64,000 nucleotides of DNA from the NCBI GenBank assembly GCA_963790245.1, contig CAWBNP010000002.1, positions 1,922,001 to 1,986,000 on the forward strand, given 5' to 3'. The notes below the pieces were generated by a model. The model was not told where the DNA came from, searched no databases, and saw only the letters and a list, made by a program, of their open reading frames with translations. Position 1 is the stretch's first letter; the number at the start of each line of letters is the position of its first letter. Of the stretch, positions 34,141 through 43,134 are shown piece by piece. A program made the position numbers and the translations under genes. The stretch is from JACCVG01 sp963790245. Lineage in GTDB: Bacteria > Actinomycetota > Thermoleophilia > Solirubrobacterales > Thermoleophilaceae.

Positions 34141-35346
34141 GTGCCGATCGAGGTTCGCCCAGTCGAGTCACGCAGCGACCTGAAGCGGTTCGTAAAGCTT
34201 CCGGCCGCGCTCTATCGTAACGAGCCGCACTGGGTCCCTCCTTCTGATCATCGAGCGGATGCAGTTCCTGGACAAGCGCAGGAACCCGTTCTTCGAGCAC
34301 GCCGAGGCCGAGTACTTCATCGCCTATCGCGACGGAGAGCCCGTCGGCCGGATCAGCGCCCACATCGACGAGGACCTCAACGAGTTCCACGACAACCGCT
34401 GGGGCCTCTTCGGGTTCTTCGAGTGCACGAAGACGATCCCGAGGCTGCGCAAGCGCTGTTCGCGGCCGCCGAAGGTTGGCTACGCGAGCGCGGACGTGAC
34501 CGCGTGATCGGGCCGATGGACTTCACGATGAACGACGAGTGCGGGATCCTGATCGAGGGTCACGACCGCGACGCGCTGATCCGCCAGCCCTGGACCCATC
34601 CGCTACTACCCTGGGCTGATCGAGGAGGCCGGCCTCGGTAAGGCCGTCGACGTCCTGATGGGCGAGATCTGGATCGAGGACCGCGAAAAGGTATTCCCGG
34701 TCATCTTCGAGCTCGCGGAACAGATCGAGACGCGAGCACGGGATCAAGATCAGAAAGATGGACAAGCGCGATCTGCGCGCCGAGACCCAGCGGTTCGTCG
34801 AGGTCTACAACGCGGCGTGGGCGCGCAACTGGGGCTTCACCCCGATGCGTGAGGGGGCGATGTACCACGAGGCCAAGCAGAGCAAGCTGATCCTCGACTC
34901 CGATTGGATGATGCTCGCCGAGACCGCCGACGGCGAGATCGCCGCCGCCGCGCTGACCGTCCCCGATTTCAACCAGGTGCTGAGCGCCGTCCGGGGCCGG
35001 CTGCTGCCCGTTCGGGTGGCTGCGCGGGCTGCGCGCTTTGCGCAAGATGACCCGCGTGCGGGTCGGTTTCCTCGGAGTCAAGCCCGAGTTCCAACACACC
35101 GGGATCGCAGCGGCGCTCTATGCCGAGCACTTCGAGACCGCCGCCCGCAAGCCGCAGAAGGGCGGCGAGATGGGCTGGATCCTCGAGAACAACACGCCGA
35201 TGGTCAAGGCGATGGAGGCGATCGGAAGCACCTGGGTCAAGCGCTACCGGATCTACGAGAAGCTGCTCGAGCAGGGCGCCGAGCCGGCGGGGCCAGGCGA
35301 GGGGCGACCGTCCGTTGACCTCTCGGGCAGCCAGGGCGGCGCCTGA
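34141..35346 (+). CDS. GNAT-like N-acyltransferase family protein (frameshifted)
   Basis: About 400 residues of a conserved family of large GNAT-fold proteins. IEVRPVESRSDLKRFVKLP, YRNEPHWVPPL, RRNPFFEHAEAEYFIAYRDGEPVGRISAHID, LFGFFEC, VIGPMDFTMNDECGILIEG, then the second half AETQRFVEVYNAAWARNWGFTPM and VGFLGVKPEFQHTGIAAALYAEHFE, which contains the acetyl-CoA-binding Q/R-x-x-G-x-A loop (QHTGIA). Frames change near 34245, 34430, 34500, 34610, 34735, 35020. Substrate unknown; its divergent neighbour is an acyl-CoA-using synthase. Confidence 0.78.
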
Positions 35347-35443
35347 GGCCACGCGAACGCTCGCCGATGCCGACACGCACCAGCGTCGCGACCGCGGGCG
35401 CGGGGCATCCACCCACGGCACCCGAGTGCGCCTGGCGGCGGAG

Positions 35444-35449
35444 TAACAT
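35444..35449 (+). promoter_or_regulatory. -10 element of the small membrane protein gene
   Basis: TAACAT nine bases before GTG 35459. Confidence 0.45.
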
Positions 35450-35458
35450 CGCCCGCTC

Positions 35459-35743
35459 GTGACCGACGCACCCGACAACCTCCCCGTTCCCGTCCAGACC
35501 GGCGAGGTCCGCGTGATCGAGGTGCCGGCCGAGCTCGATCGGCCGCTCGCGATGGCGCTGGCGCCCGCAGTGATCGCCGCGACCGGGGGGTTCCTGGTCG
35601 GGGTCGTCAGCTTCGTGCTCGTGCGGGTTCTGCGTCGTCCGAAGAACGGCCGCGGAGCGCTCGCGGGACGCGGCCGTGGTGGCCGCAAGGACGTCGTCGC
35701 GAGCCGCTCGTTCCTCGTCGACGTCCATCTCCTGCGCCGATAG
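35459..35743 (+). CDS. Small single-helix membrane protein
   Basis: 94 residues. Acidic soluble N-terminus (TDAPDNLPVPVQTGEVRVIEVP), one membrane helix (LAPAVIAATGGFLVGVVSFVLVRVL) and a very basic tail (RRPKNGRGALAGRGRGGRKD). It resembles small actinobacterial proteins of unknown role. It immediately precedes the second AlkA-like gene, and its stop overlaps the presumed start region of that gene. Confidence 0.6.
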   Translation: MTDAPDNLPVPVQTGEVRVIEVPAELDRPLAMALAPAVIAATGGFLVGVVSFVLVRVLRRPKNGRGALAGRGRGGRKDVVASRSFLVDVHLLRR

Positions 35744-36669
35744 CCGCGCTCGCCTCACCCGCAGCCACGCCTGCGCGGGGCCGCCGAAGCGCCGCCGACC
35801 AGGTCCTCGAGCGCGATTTCGCGCCGGTCGGCCACTACCGGCTCCCCGGGGTCGGCCGTGACGCGCTCGCCCGCCGCCGCGATGGGGGAGTCGTCCGACT
35901 GCTCCACCACGGGGAGGAGCCGGTCGTCGTCCACGCTCGCGTCACGGGAGGGCGGGTCCGGATCACCGCGCGCTCGCGCTCGGCGGTCGCCGCGGCTTGG
36001 GGAGTCGATCGGACCCGCTTCGCGCTGTCGCTGGACCATGATCTGACTCCGTTCCGCCGTCGCTTTCGCTTCGACCCGCTGATCGGTCCTCAGATCCGGC
36101 GGCAGCCGTGGCTGCGCTGGCGCCGCACGCCGCTGCCCTTCGAAGCCCTCGCCTGGGCGATCACGGAGCAGCTGATCGAGACCGAGCGGGCGTTCGCGAT
36201 CCAGCGGCGGTTGGTCTTCCGCTACGGCCGCTCGCTCGGCGACGACCTACGCGACTCGCCTACCCCCGGCGCCCTTGCCAGCCGTTCGGCCCCCGAGCTC
36301 GAGGCCTGTGACCTGGCCCACGCCCGTTCGCTCGCGCTGATCCGCTGCGCGCGCGAGGTCGATCTCGGACGCGTCGATCTGAGCGAGCATGAGCCCGCGT
36401 GGGCGCGGCTGGGGCGGATTCCCGAGATCGGACCCTGGACGCTCGAGCGGCTCGCGGTGCACGGCCAGGGCCGCGACGACCAGCTGCCTGCGGGTGACCT
36501 GGCCTTTGTCAAGCTGGTTGGACACCTCGCGGGGCTCGGTCGCCGAGCTAGTGTCGATGAAGTGCGGGAGTTCTTCGAGCCGTATGGGGAGTTCGCGGCT
36601 TTGGCGGGGCTATATGCGCTGGCGGGGCGGGCTCGGATGGCGCCGCGGGCTGGGGCACGCCGCTTCTAG
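35740..36669 (+). CDS. DNA-3-methyladenine glycosylase, AlkA-like (second copy)
   Basis: About 308 residues in one frame. N-terminal AlkA beta domain (DFAPVGHYRLPGVGRDALA, HHGEEPVVVHARVTGGRV), then RFDPLIGPQIRRQPWLRW, FEALAWAITEQLIETERAFAIQ, the helix-hairpin-helix ARLGRIPEIGPWTLERLAVHGQG and the catalytic Asp in LPAGDLAFVKLVG. No ATG, GTG or TTG lies in frame between the preceding stop region and codon 158, so either the start is non-canonical or an indel hides it; 35740 is a placeholder. Function: removal of alkylated purines. Confidence 0.78.
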   Translation: MAALASPAATPARGRRSAADQVLERDFAPVGHYRLPGVGRDALARRRDGGVVRLLHHGEEPVVVHARVTGGRVRITARSRSAVAAAWGVDRTRFALSLDHDLTPFRRRFRFDPLIGPQIRRQPWLRWRRTPLPFEALAWAITEQLIETERAFAIQRRLVFRYGRSLGDDLRDSPTPGALASRSAPELEACDLAHARSLALIRCAREVDLGRVDLSEHEPAWARLGRIPEIGPWTLERLAVHGQGRDDQLPAGDLAFVKLVGHLAGLGRRASVDEVREFFEPYGEFAALAGLYALAGRARMAPRAGARRF

Positions 36670-36708
36670 AGCTGCTGCCCGGGGCTTTGCTCCCGCGGAG
36701 CGCCCGGC

Positions 36709-36736
36709 TTGACACCGCCGAGTGCGGGGTTAGGCT
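36709..36736 (+). promoter_or_regulatory. Promoter of the ethanolamine/glutamylation operon
   Basis: TTGACA (36709-36714) and TAGGCT (36731-36736), 16 bases apart. This is the best -35/-10 pair in the window; it leaves a leader of about 60 bases and a GGGAG ribosome site before GTG 36804. Confidence 0.7.
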
Positions 36737-36803
36737 TGCGCTCGGCAACAGGTCGGGCGGCACATCAAGAGCCGCGCGGCGCTTCGAGCGAAGGGAGCCT
36801 CGG

Positions 36804-38258
36804 GTGGCGGAGCGACGGCAGGTACGCGGAGCCGAGTACGAGCGCGCGGGCGAGGGGTACATGGAGAAGCGCCAGCTGAAGGCCGGCGCGGCCGGCTGGG
36901 TCCTGCTGGCGGGTCTCGGTGTCGCCTACGTCATCTCGGGCGACTTCGCCGGCTGGAACTTCGGCCTCGCTGAGGGGGGTTGGGGCGGCCTTCTGATAGC
37001 GACGATCCTGATGGCCGTGATGTACACGGGGATGGTCTTCGGCCTCGCAGAACTCTCTTCGGCGCTCCCGGTCGCGGGCGCGGGCTACGGCTTCGCGCGC
37101 CGTGCGCTCGGCCCGCTCGGCGGTTTCGCGACCGGCACCGCGATCCTGATCGAGTACGCGATCGCCCCGGCGGCGATCGTCGTCTTCATCGGTGGCTACA
37201 TCGAGTCGCTCGGGCTTTTCGGCATCACCGCGGGCTGGCCGATCTACCTGGTCGCCTACGCCGTCTTCGTCGGGATCCACCTCTACGGCGTCGGCGAGGC
37301 GCTGAAACTGATCTTCGGGATTACCGCGATCGCCGTGATCGCGCTGGTCGCATTCGTGATCGCGATGGTGCCGAAATTCGACCCGTCGAATCTGTTCGAC
37401 ATCGCACCCGCCGCGGGCGTCGCCGGGGCGACCGAGTTCCTGCCCTTCGGAGTCGCCGGCGTGATCGCGGCGTTCGTATATGGCATCTGGTTCTTCCTCG
37501 CGATCGAGGGCGTCCCGCTCGCCGCCGAGGAGACCCGCAACCCGAAGAAGGACATGCCGAAGGGAATCATCGTCGGGATGCTCATCCTGCTGGTGTTCGC
37601 GGGGTTGATCCTCGTGTTCGCGGCCGGCGGCTCAGGCTCGAGCGCCCTGATGGACTCGGATAACCCGCTGCCCGCCGCGCTCGCGGTCGCGTACGGCGAG
37701 GGCACTGCGATCGAGACGTTCGTCAACTACGCCGGCCTCGCGGGCTTGGTGGCGAGCTTCTTCTCGATCATCTACGCATACTCGCGCCAGCTGTTCGCGC
37801 TCTCGCGCGCGGGCTACCTGCCGCGGGTTCTGTCTGTGACCGGCGGGCGCAAGACGCCGTACATCGCGCTGCTGCTACCGGGTGCGATCGGCTTCGCGCT
37901 CGCCGCGCTGACGCAGGACGGAGCACTGATGATCAACATCGCCGTCTTCGGTGCGACCGTGTCCTACGTCCTGATGACGCTCTCGCACATCGTCCTGCGC
38001 CGGCGGGAGCCGGATCTAGAGCGTCCTTACCGAACGCCCGGCGGCGTGTTCACGACCGGCGTCGCTTTCGTGCTCGCCGTCGCCGCCGTGATCGCGACGT
38101 TCTTCGTCGACGAGAAGGCGGCGCTGTACACGGCGATCGTGTTCGTCGCGTTCATCCTCTACTTCCTGCTGTTCAGTCGCCACCGGCTCGTCGCGGATGC
38201 GCCGGAGGAGGAGTTCGAGGCGATCGCCAAGGCCGAGGCGGAGCTCGCCGGTGGCTAG
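36804..38258 (+). CDS. eat: Ethanolamine permease-like APC transporter
   Basis: 484 residues, 12 membrane helices. YERAGEGYMEKRQLKAGAAGW then VAYVISGDFAGWNFGLAEGGWGG, VFGLAELSSALPVAGAGYGFARRALGPLGG and TGTAILIEYAIAPAAIVVFIGGY match the ethanolamine permease branch of the APC superfamily almost segment for segment; AAEETRNPKKDMPKGI is the APC amphipathic loop. GTG 36804 is preferred over ATG 36861 because the EKRQL region belongs to the family N-terminus. It is the first gene of a five-gene operon; the GS-like gene starts four bases after its stop. Confidence 0.88.
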   Translation: MAERRQVRGAEYERAGEGYMEKRQLKAGAAGWVLLAGLGVAYVISGDFAGWNFGLAEGGWGGLLIATILMAVMYTGMVFGLAELSSALPVAGAGYGFARRALGPLGGFATGTAILIEYAIAPAAIVVFIGGYIESLGLFGITAGWPIYLVAYAVFVGIHLYGVGEALKLIFGITAIAVIALVAFVIAMVPKFDPSNLFDIAPAAGVAGATEFLPFGVAGVIAAFVYGIWFFLAIEGVPLAAEETRNPKKDMPKGIIVGMLILLVFAGLILVFAAGGSGSSALMDSDNPLPAALAVAYGEGTAIETFVNYAGLAGLVASFFSIIYAYSRQLFALSRAGYLPRVLSVTGGRKTPYIALLLPGAIGFALAALTQDGALMINIAVFGATVSYVLMTLSHIVLRRREPDLERPYRTPGGVFTTGVAFVLAVAAVIATFFVDEKAALYTAIVFVAFILYFLLFSRHRLVADAPEEEFEAIAKAEAELAGG

Positions 38259-38261
38259 CGG

Positions 38262-39593
38262 GTGACGCTCGAGGAACTCCGTGCGAGTGTCGAGGAGGGC
38301 CGGGTCGACACGGTCCTCCTGACGATCGCCGACATGGATGGCCGGCTGCAGGGCAAGCGGATGACCGCAAGCCACTTCCTCGACGAGGTCTCAGACCATG
38401 CCGCAGAGGGCTGCAACTACCTGCTTGCGGTGGACGTCGACATGAACACGGTCGACGGCTATGCGATGTCCTCCTGGGAGCAGGGCTACGGCGACTTCGT
38501 CATGAAGCCGGACCTCGACACCCTGCGGCCGATCCCGTGGCAGGAGGGCACCGCGCTGCTGATGGCGGACCTCGAGTGGTTGGACGAAACCGAGGTGACC
38601 GCCTCGCCGCGGCAGATCCTGCGCCGCCAGCTCGCACGCCTGGAAGAGCGCGGGCTTACGGCGCTCGCCGGAACCGAACTCGAGTTCATCGTTTTCGAGG
38701 ACACCTACGAGGACGCCTGGAAGCGCGGCTATCGCGATATGAACCCGGCCAACCTCTACAACGTCGACTACTCGATGCTCGGCACGGCCCGGGTCGAACC
38801 GCTGATCCGGCGGATCCGCAATTCGATGATGGGTGCCGGGATGAAGGTCGAGAACTCGAAGGGCGAGTGCAACTTCGGCCAGCACGAGATCAACTTCCGC
38901 TACAGCGACGCGCTTTCGGCATGCGACGAGCACTCGATCTACAAGAACGGCGCCAAGGAGATTGCCGCGCAGGAGGGCTACGCGATCACCTTCATGGCGA
39001 AGTGGGACGCGCGTGAGGGCAACAGCTGCCATATCCACCTCTCGCTCGCCGATGAGGCCGGTGCCGGCAACGCCTTCGCCGCTGATCGCGGGATGTTCGA
39101 GAGCTTTCTTGCCGGCCAACTCGCCTGCATGCGCGAGCTGACGCTGTTCTTCGCGCCCCAGGTCAACTCCTACAAGCGCTTCGCCGCCGGATCCTTCGCC
39201 CCGACGGCGGTCGCGTGGGGCAACGACAACCGCACCTGCTCGATGCGGGTCGTTGGAGACGGGGAATCGCTGCGGATGGAAAACCGCCTGCCCGGCGCCG
39301 ACGTCAACCCCTACCTCGCGATCGCGGCGATGATCGCTGCGGGACTCCACGGAGTCGACCAGGGCCTCGAGCTCGAGGCCGCGCTCGAGGGCAGCGCCTA
39401 TGAGTCCGACAAGCCGCGCGTGCCCAGCAACATCTACGTCGCGCGCGACCTGTTCGGCGAGAGCGCTGTTGCCCGCGCCGCGTTCGGAGAGGACGTCGTC
39501 GACCACTACCTGAACCGCGCGCGGGTCGAGATCGAGGCCTGGGAGGCAGCGGTGACCGATTGGGAGCGCTTCCGCGGCTTCGAGCGTCTGTGA
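38262..39593 (+). CDS. Glutamine-synthetase-like gamma-glutamyl-amine ligase (GlnA4/IpuC/PuuA type)
   Basis: 443 residues. GS fold: TIADMDGRLQGKRMTASHF, ALAGTELEFIVFEDTYEDAW (first metal Glu), MKVENSKGECNFGQHEINFRY (Glu and Asn-Gly-like motif), FMAKWDAREGNSCHIHLSL (His), SFAPTAVAWGNDNRTCSMRV and RMENRLPGADVNPYLAIAAM. It lacks the adenylylation Tyr motif of housekeeping GlnA and has TAVAWGNDNR in place of the ammonia-pocket sequence, as in ligases that glutamylate amines. Next to an ethanolamine permease the expected reaction is ethanolamine + glutamate + ATP to gamma-glutamylethanolamide. Other amines are possible. Confidence 0.85.
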   Translation: MTLEELRASVEEGRVDTVLLTIADMDGRLQGKRMTASHFLDEVSDHAAEGCNYLLAVDVDMNTVDGYAMSSWEQGYGDFVMKPDLDTLRPIPWQEGTALLMADLEWLDETEVTASPRQILRRQLARLEERGLTALAGTELEFIVFEDTYEDAWKRGYRDMNPANLYNVDYSMLGTARVEPLIRRIRNSMMGAGMKVENSKGECNFGQHEINFRYSDALSACDEHSIYKNGAKEIAAQEGYAITFMAKWDAREGNSCHIHLSLADEAGAGNAFAADRGMFESFLAGQLACMRELTLFFAPQVNSYKRFAAGSFAPTAVAWGNDNRTCSMRVVGDGESLRMENRLPGADVNPYLAIAAMIAAGLHGVDQGLELEAALEGSAYESDKPRVPSNIYVARDLFGESAVARAAFGEDVVDHYLNRARVEIEAWEAAVTDWERFRGFERL

Positions 39594-40306
39594 GGCCGGT
39601 TGTCGGGATCTGCACCGCGGTCGAGCGGGCGCGCTGGACGACTTGGGACGAGCCGGCGACGCTGCTGAGCCGTAAGTACGCCGACGCCGTGCAGTCGGCC
39701 GGAGGGCTCTGTGTGCTGCTGCCCCCCGACCCCGCGCCGGAGGCGGCCGCGCTACTCGATCGGATCGACGCGCTCGTGCTGGCGGGTGGCGCCGACATCG
39801 ATCCGGGCACGTACGGCGCCGGGGCCGGCGAGTTCACGAGCGGGACCGATCCGCGCCGCGACCGGTTTGAGATCGGGCTGACCTGCGCAGCGCTCGAGCG
39901 GGGACTCCCGCTGCTCGGCGTCTGCCGCGGCATGCACCTGCTGAACGTCGCGCTCGGCGGTACGCTCGTTCAGCACCTGCCCGACGCGCTCGACGGAAGC
40001 GAGATCCACAAGCCCGCTCCGGGCGAGTTCGGCCGCCACGAGGTGCTGCTCGAGCCGGGTTCGCTAGCGGCCAACGCAGTCGGCGCCGAGCGCATTGAAG
40101 TGCACTCCCACCACCATCAAGGGATCGATCGGATCGGGGAAGGGCTGATCGTCACCGGGCGTTCCGGCCCCGACGGAGTCTGTGAGGCGATCGAGCGCCC
40201 TGGCAGCGATTTTGCCCTCGGTGTCCTCTGGCATCCGGAGGAGCAGCCCGGCGCGCTGTTCGAGTCGCTCGTTGCAGTTGCCGCGCGTGCCGGAGCGCGG
40301 GCGTGA
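39590..40306 (+). CDS. PuuD-like gamma-glutamyl amide hydrolase (class I glutamine amidotransferase)
   Basis: 238 residues; GTG 39590 overlaps the ligase stop. GICTAVERARWTTWDEPATLL, LAGGADIDPGTYGAG, LLGVCRGMHLLNVALGGTLVQHL contains the nucleophile Cys, and LGVLWHPEEQPGA the His-Glu of the triad. This matches gamma-glutamyl-GABA hydrolases, which release glutamate from gamma-glutamyl products. In this operon it would split the final gamma-glutamylated acid (for ethanolamine, gamma-glutamylglycine) and recycle glutamate. Confidence 0.9.
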   Translation: MRPVVGICTAVERARWTTWDEPATLLSRKYADAVQSAGGLCVLLPPDPAPEAAALLDRIDALVLAGGADIDPGTYGAGAGEFTSGTDPRRDRFEIGLTCAALERGLPLLGVCRGMHLLNVALGGTLVQHLPDALDGSEIHKPAPGEFGRHEVLLEPGSLAANAVGAERIEVHSHHHQGIDRIGEGLIVTGRSGPDGVCEAIERPGSDFALGVLWHPEEQPGALFESLVAVAARAGARA

Positions 40307-41671
40307 CGCCTCTCACCGTGATCGAGCCGGCCACCGAGCAGCCGCTCGCCGAGCTGGAGCGTGCCGGAGTTCCGGAGACCGATGCAGCGGTCGCTCGCGC
40401 CAAGGCGGCCTTTCCCGCGTGGCGGTCGGTGTCTACCAGCCGACCGTGCGGCTCTGATGCGCCGGCTGGCGCACACCATCGACGGCGAGTCCGAGCGGCT
40501 CGCGACGCTCGAGGCGCGCAACGCGGGCAAGCCGATCGGCGATGCGCGCGGCGAGATCGCGATGGTGGTCGAGAGTTTCAACTACTACGCCGGCGCGCCC
40601 GAGCGGCTGCTCGGAGAGACGATCCCTGTGGCCGGTGGCGTCGATATGACCTTCCGCGAGCCGCTCGGGGTCTGCGCGCTGATCACGCCTTGGAACTTCC
40701 CGCTCGCAATTGCCGCCTGGAAGGTCGCCCCGGCGCTGGCCGCTGGAAATACGGTCGTGCTCAAGCCGGCCGAGCTCACCCCGTTGACCTCGATCGAGCT
40801 CGAGCGGATCGCGCTCGAAGCTGGCCTGCCCGAGGGTGTCCTGAACGTCGTGGTCGGACCCGGCAGCGTCTGCGGGCAGCGGCTCGTCGAGCACCCCGAC
40901 GTGGCGAAGGTCGCCTTTACCGGCTCGACCGAGGTGGGCGCGGGCATCGCTGCGGCAGCTGCGGCTTCGATCAAGCGGGTGACGCTCGAGCTCGGCGGAA
41001 AGTCACCCAACGTGGTCTTCGCTGACGCCGATCTCGAGCGGGCCGCGGCGGCGGCGCCTGCGGCGGTCTTCGGAAATGCGGGACAGGACTGCTGCGCGCG
41101 CTCGCGGGTCCTCGTCGAGCGCCCGGCGCTCGAGCGTTTCATGGAGTTGCTCGAGCCGGCTGTCGCGGCGATCCGCGTCGGCGATCCGCTGGACCCCGAG
41201 ACGACGATGGGGCCGCTGATCTCGGCCGACCAGCGATCGCACGTCGCATCATTCGTCCCCGACGGGGCCCCGGTCGCGATTCGGGGCACGATCCCGCCCG
41301 GACGCGGCTACTGGTACCCGCCGACAGTCCTCTCGCCGGTCGACGCCGACGAGCGCGCCGCGCGCGAGGAGATCTTCGGGCCGGTCGCGTGCGTGATCCC
41401 GTTCGACTCCGAACAGGACGCGATCGCGCTCGCCAACGACACGCCCTACGGGCTGTCCGGGTCGATCTGGACGACCGACGGGGGCCGGGCGCTGCGCGTC
41501 GCGCGCGCGCTCGAGACAGGAGTGCTGTCGATCAACTCCAACAGCTCGGTGCGCGTGACCACGCCGTTCGGGGGGTTCAAGCAGTCCGGCGTCGGACGCG
41601 AGCTCGGACCGCGGGCGCTCGAGCACTACACGGAGGTCAAGAACGTCTTCTACTCGACCGAGGGGGATTGA
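40303..41671 (+). CDS. Aldehyde dehydrogenase (NAD(P)+-dependent, PuuC-like)
   Basis: About 456 residues with one frameshift near 40440. TFREPLGVCALITPWNFPLA (cofactor and oxyanion Asn), KPAELTPLTSIELERI, FTGSTEVGAGIA, catalytic Glu in VTLELGGKSPNVV and catalytic Cys in FGNAGQDCCARSRVLVE, then EEIFGPVACVIPF and TPFGGFKQSGVGREL. The GQDCCARSR form replaces the commoner GQ(V/I)C. GTG 40303 overlaps the hydrolase stop. Expected role: oxidation of the gamma-glutamylated aldehyde to the acid. Confidence 0.9.
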
Positions 41672-42417
41672 TGGCGGGACGGCTCGAGGGCAAGGTCTGC
41701 GTGATCACGGGCGCGGCGAGCGGGATTGGCGCCGAGAGCGCGCGGATCTTCGCGGCAGAGGGTGCACACGTCGTCGGCGTGGACGTCGCACCTGGCGCCG
41801 AGGGTGAGCTCTCGCTGCAGGCCGATGTCACCGACGAGCGCCGGATCGAGGACCTCTACGCCGAGATCCGCGAGCGGTACGGGCGGATCGATGTCCTGTT
41901 CAACAACGCCGGGATCAACCCACCCGAGGATGGCAGCGTGCTCGATCTGCAGGTCGACGTCTGGGATCTCGTCCAGGACGTCAACGTTCGCGGGGTCTTC
42001 CTCTGCTGCAAGCATGGGATTCCGCACCTGCTCGAAACCGGTGGTGGTTCGGTGATCAACACGGCGTCGTTCGTCGCACTGATGGGCGCAGCGACCTCGC
42101 AGATCTCCTACACGGCGTCGAAGGGCGCGGTTGTGGCGATGTCGCGCGAGATGGGCGTCGAGTTCGCACGCCGCGGCCTGCGCGTCAACGCCCTTTGCCC
42201 GGGACCGGTCGCGACGCCGCTGCTCGAGGAGCTGTTCTCGAAAGACCCGGCTCGTGCGGCGCGACGGCTGATTCACATCCCGCTCGGCCGGTTCGGCGAA
42301 CCGCGCGAGATAGCCAACGCGGCGCTGTTCCTCGCCAGCGACGAGTCGAGCTTCGTGAACGCCTCGGCGTTCGTGGTCGACGGCGGGATATCGGGCGCCT
42401 ACGTCACGCCCGAGTAG
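41671..42417 (+). CDS. Short-chain dehydrogenase/reductase
   Basis: 248 residues. Classical SDR: VCVITGAASGIGAESARIF, DVLFNNAGINPPEDG, GSVINTASFVALMG, catalytic YTASKGAVVAMSREMG, NALCPGPVATPLLEEL and ASAFVVDGGISGAYV. Asp after the second strand (VVGVDVAPG) predicts NAD+ preference. ATG 41671 shares a base with the ALDH stop, so it is the last gene of the operon. A role as the alcohol dehydrogenase making the gamma-glutamylated aldehyde would complete the pathway; this is inference. It ends 14 bases inside the convergent amidotransferase gene. Confidence 0.9.
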   Translation: MAGRLEGKVCVITGAASGIGAESARIFAAEGAHVVGVDVAPGAEGELSLQADVTDERRIEDLYAEIRERYGRIDVLFNNAGINPPEDGSVLDLQVDVWDLVQDVNVRGVFLCCKHGIPHLLETGGGSVINTASFVALMGAATSQISYTASKGAVVAMSREMGVEFARRGLRVNALCPGPVATPLLEELFSKDPARAARRLIHIPLGRFGEPREIANAALFLASDESSFVNASAFVVDGGISGAYVTPE

Positions 42418-43111
42418 CGGGGACCTGCTCGAGGAACGCGCCGCAGATGGTCGCCCCCAACGCCACCGAAGCACCGATCCTGGCGCGGGTCTCTGACCGG
42501 ACCGCCTCCGGGTTGAACCCGGAGGCGATCGCACCAGGATCGGCGTCGGAGTCGTCGATCCAGTCGCAGACGATCGCCTCGGTCACCTCGGCGTGGAACT
42601 GCATCGCCCAGACGTTGTCGAGGCGGAAGGCGCCGAGCCCCGCGCTGCCCTGAGCAAGCGGTGTCGCACCGGGCGGCAACTCGATCGCGAGGCTGTGCCA
42701 CTGGAAAGCGGGGAAGCTCCGTGGAAGACCCTCGAAGACGGGATCCTTACCACCCTCTCTCGTCAGCTCGACCTGGAACCACCCGATCTCGGCGGTATCG
42801 AGCGTGATCGCCGGCTGGCCGGCGACCTCGGCGACCAGCTCCGCCCCGAGGCACACGGCGAGCAGGGGGATCGCGCATTCGAGCATTGCGCAGATCGCGG
42901 CCTTCTCGCCCCGCAGCCACGGATAGCGCTCTTCCTGGTGGGGATGCGCCGCGCCGCCGAGCACCATGACCGCCTCGAAGCCGGCGAGATCCGGCACTGG
43001 CTCGCCGCGGTCGGGGCGCCAGTCGACCAGTTCGTGCCCGGCGGCCAGTGCCACGTCGCCGAAGACGCCGGCCGGGGCGTCGTCCTGATGGGTGACCGAT
43101 AGGACCCGCAT
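42404..43111 (-). CDS. Type 1 glutamine amidotransferase (GuaA-like domain)
   Basis: 235 residues. VLGGAAHPHQEERYPWL, LLAVCLGAELVAEVAG with the nucleophile Cys, QPAITLDTAEIGWFQVEL, and VWAMQFHAEVTEAIV with the catalytic His and Glu. This is the stand-alone family related to GMP synthase amidotransferase domains, without an attached synthase. Possible substrates are gamma-glutamyl compounds. ATG 43111 is set by a leaderless -10 that overlaps the divergent promoter of the next gene. Confidence 0.87.
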   Translation of the reverse strand: MRVLSVTHQDDAPAGVFGDVALAAGHELVDWRPDRGEPVPDLAGFEAVMVLGGAAHPHQEERYPWLRGEKAAICAMLECAIPLLAVCLGAELVAEVAGQPAITLDTAEIGWFQVELTREGGKDPVFEGLPRSFPAFQWHSLAIELPPGATPLAQGSAGLGAFRLDNVWAMQFHAEVTEAIVCDWIDDSDADPGAIASGFNPEAVRSETRARIGASVALGATICGAFLEQVPATRA

Positions 43112-43118
43112 CGACGGA

Positions 43119-43128
43119 AGGGTACGGT
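43119..43128. promoter_or_regulatory. Two back-to-back leaderless -10 elements sharing two bases
   Basis: AGGGTACGGT. On the minus strand TACCCT (43119-43124) lies seven bases before ATG 43111; on the plus strand TACGGT (43123-43128) lies six bases before GTG 43135. The elements share 43123-43124, so polymerase cannot open both at once. Confidence 0.65.
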
Positions 43129-43134
43129 CCGGGA

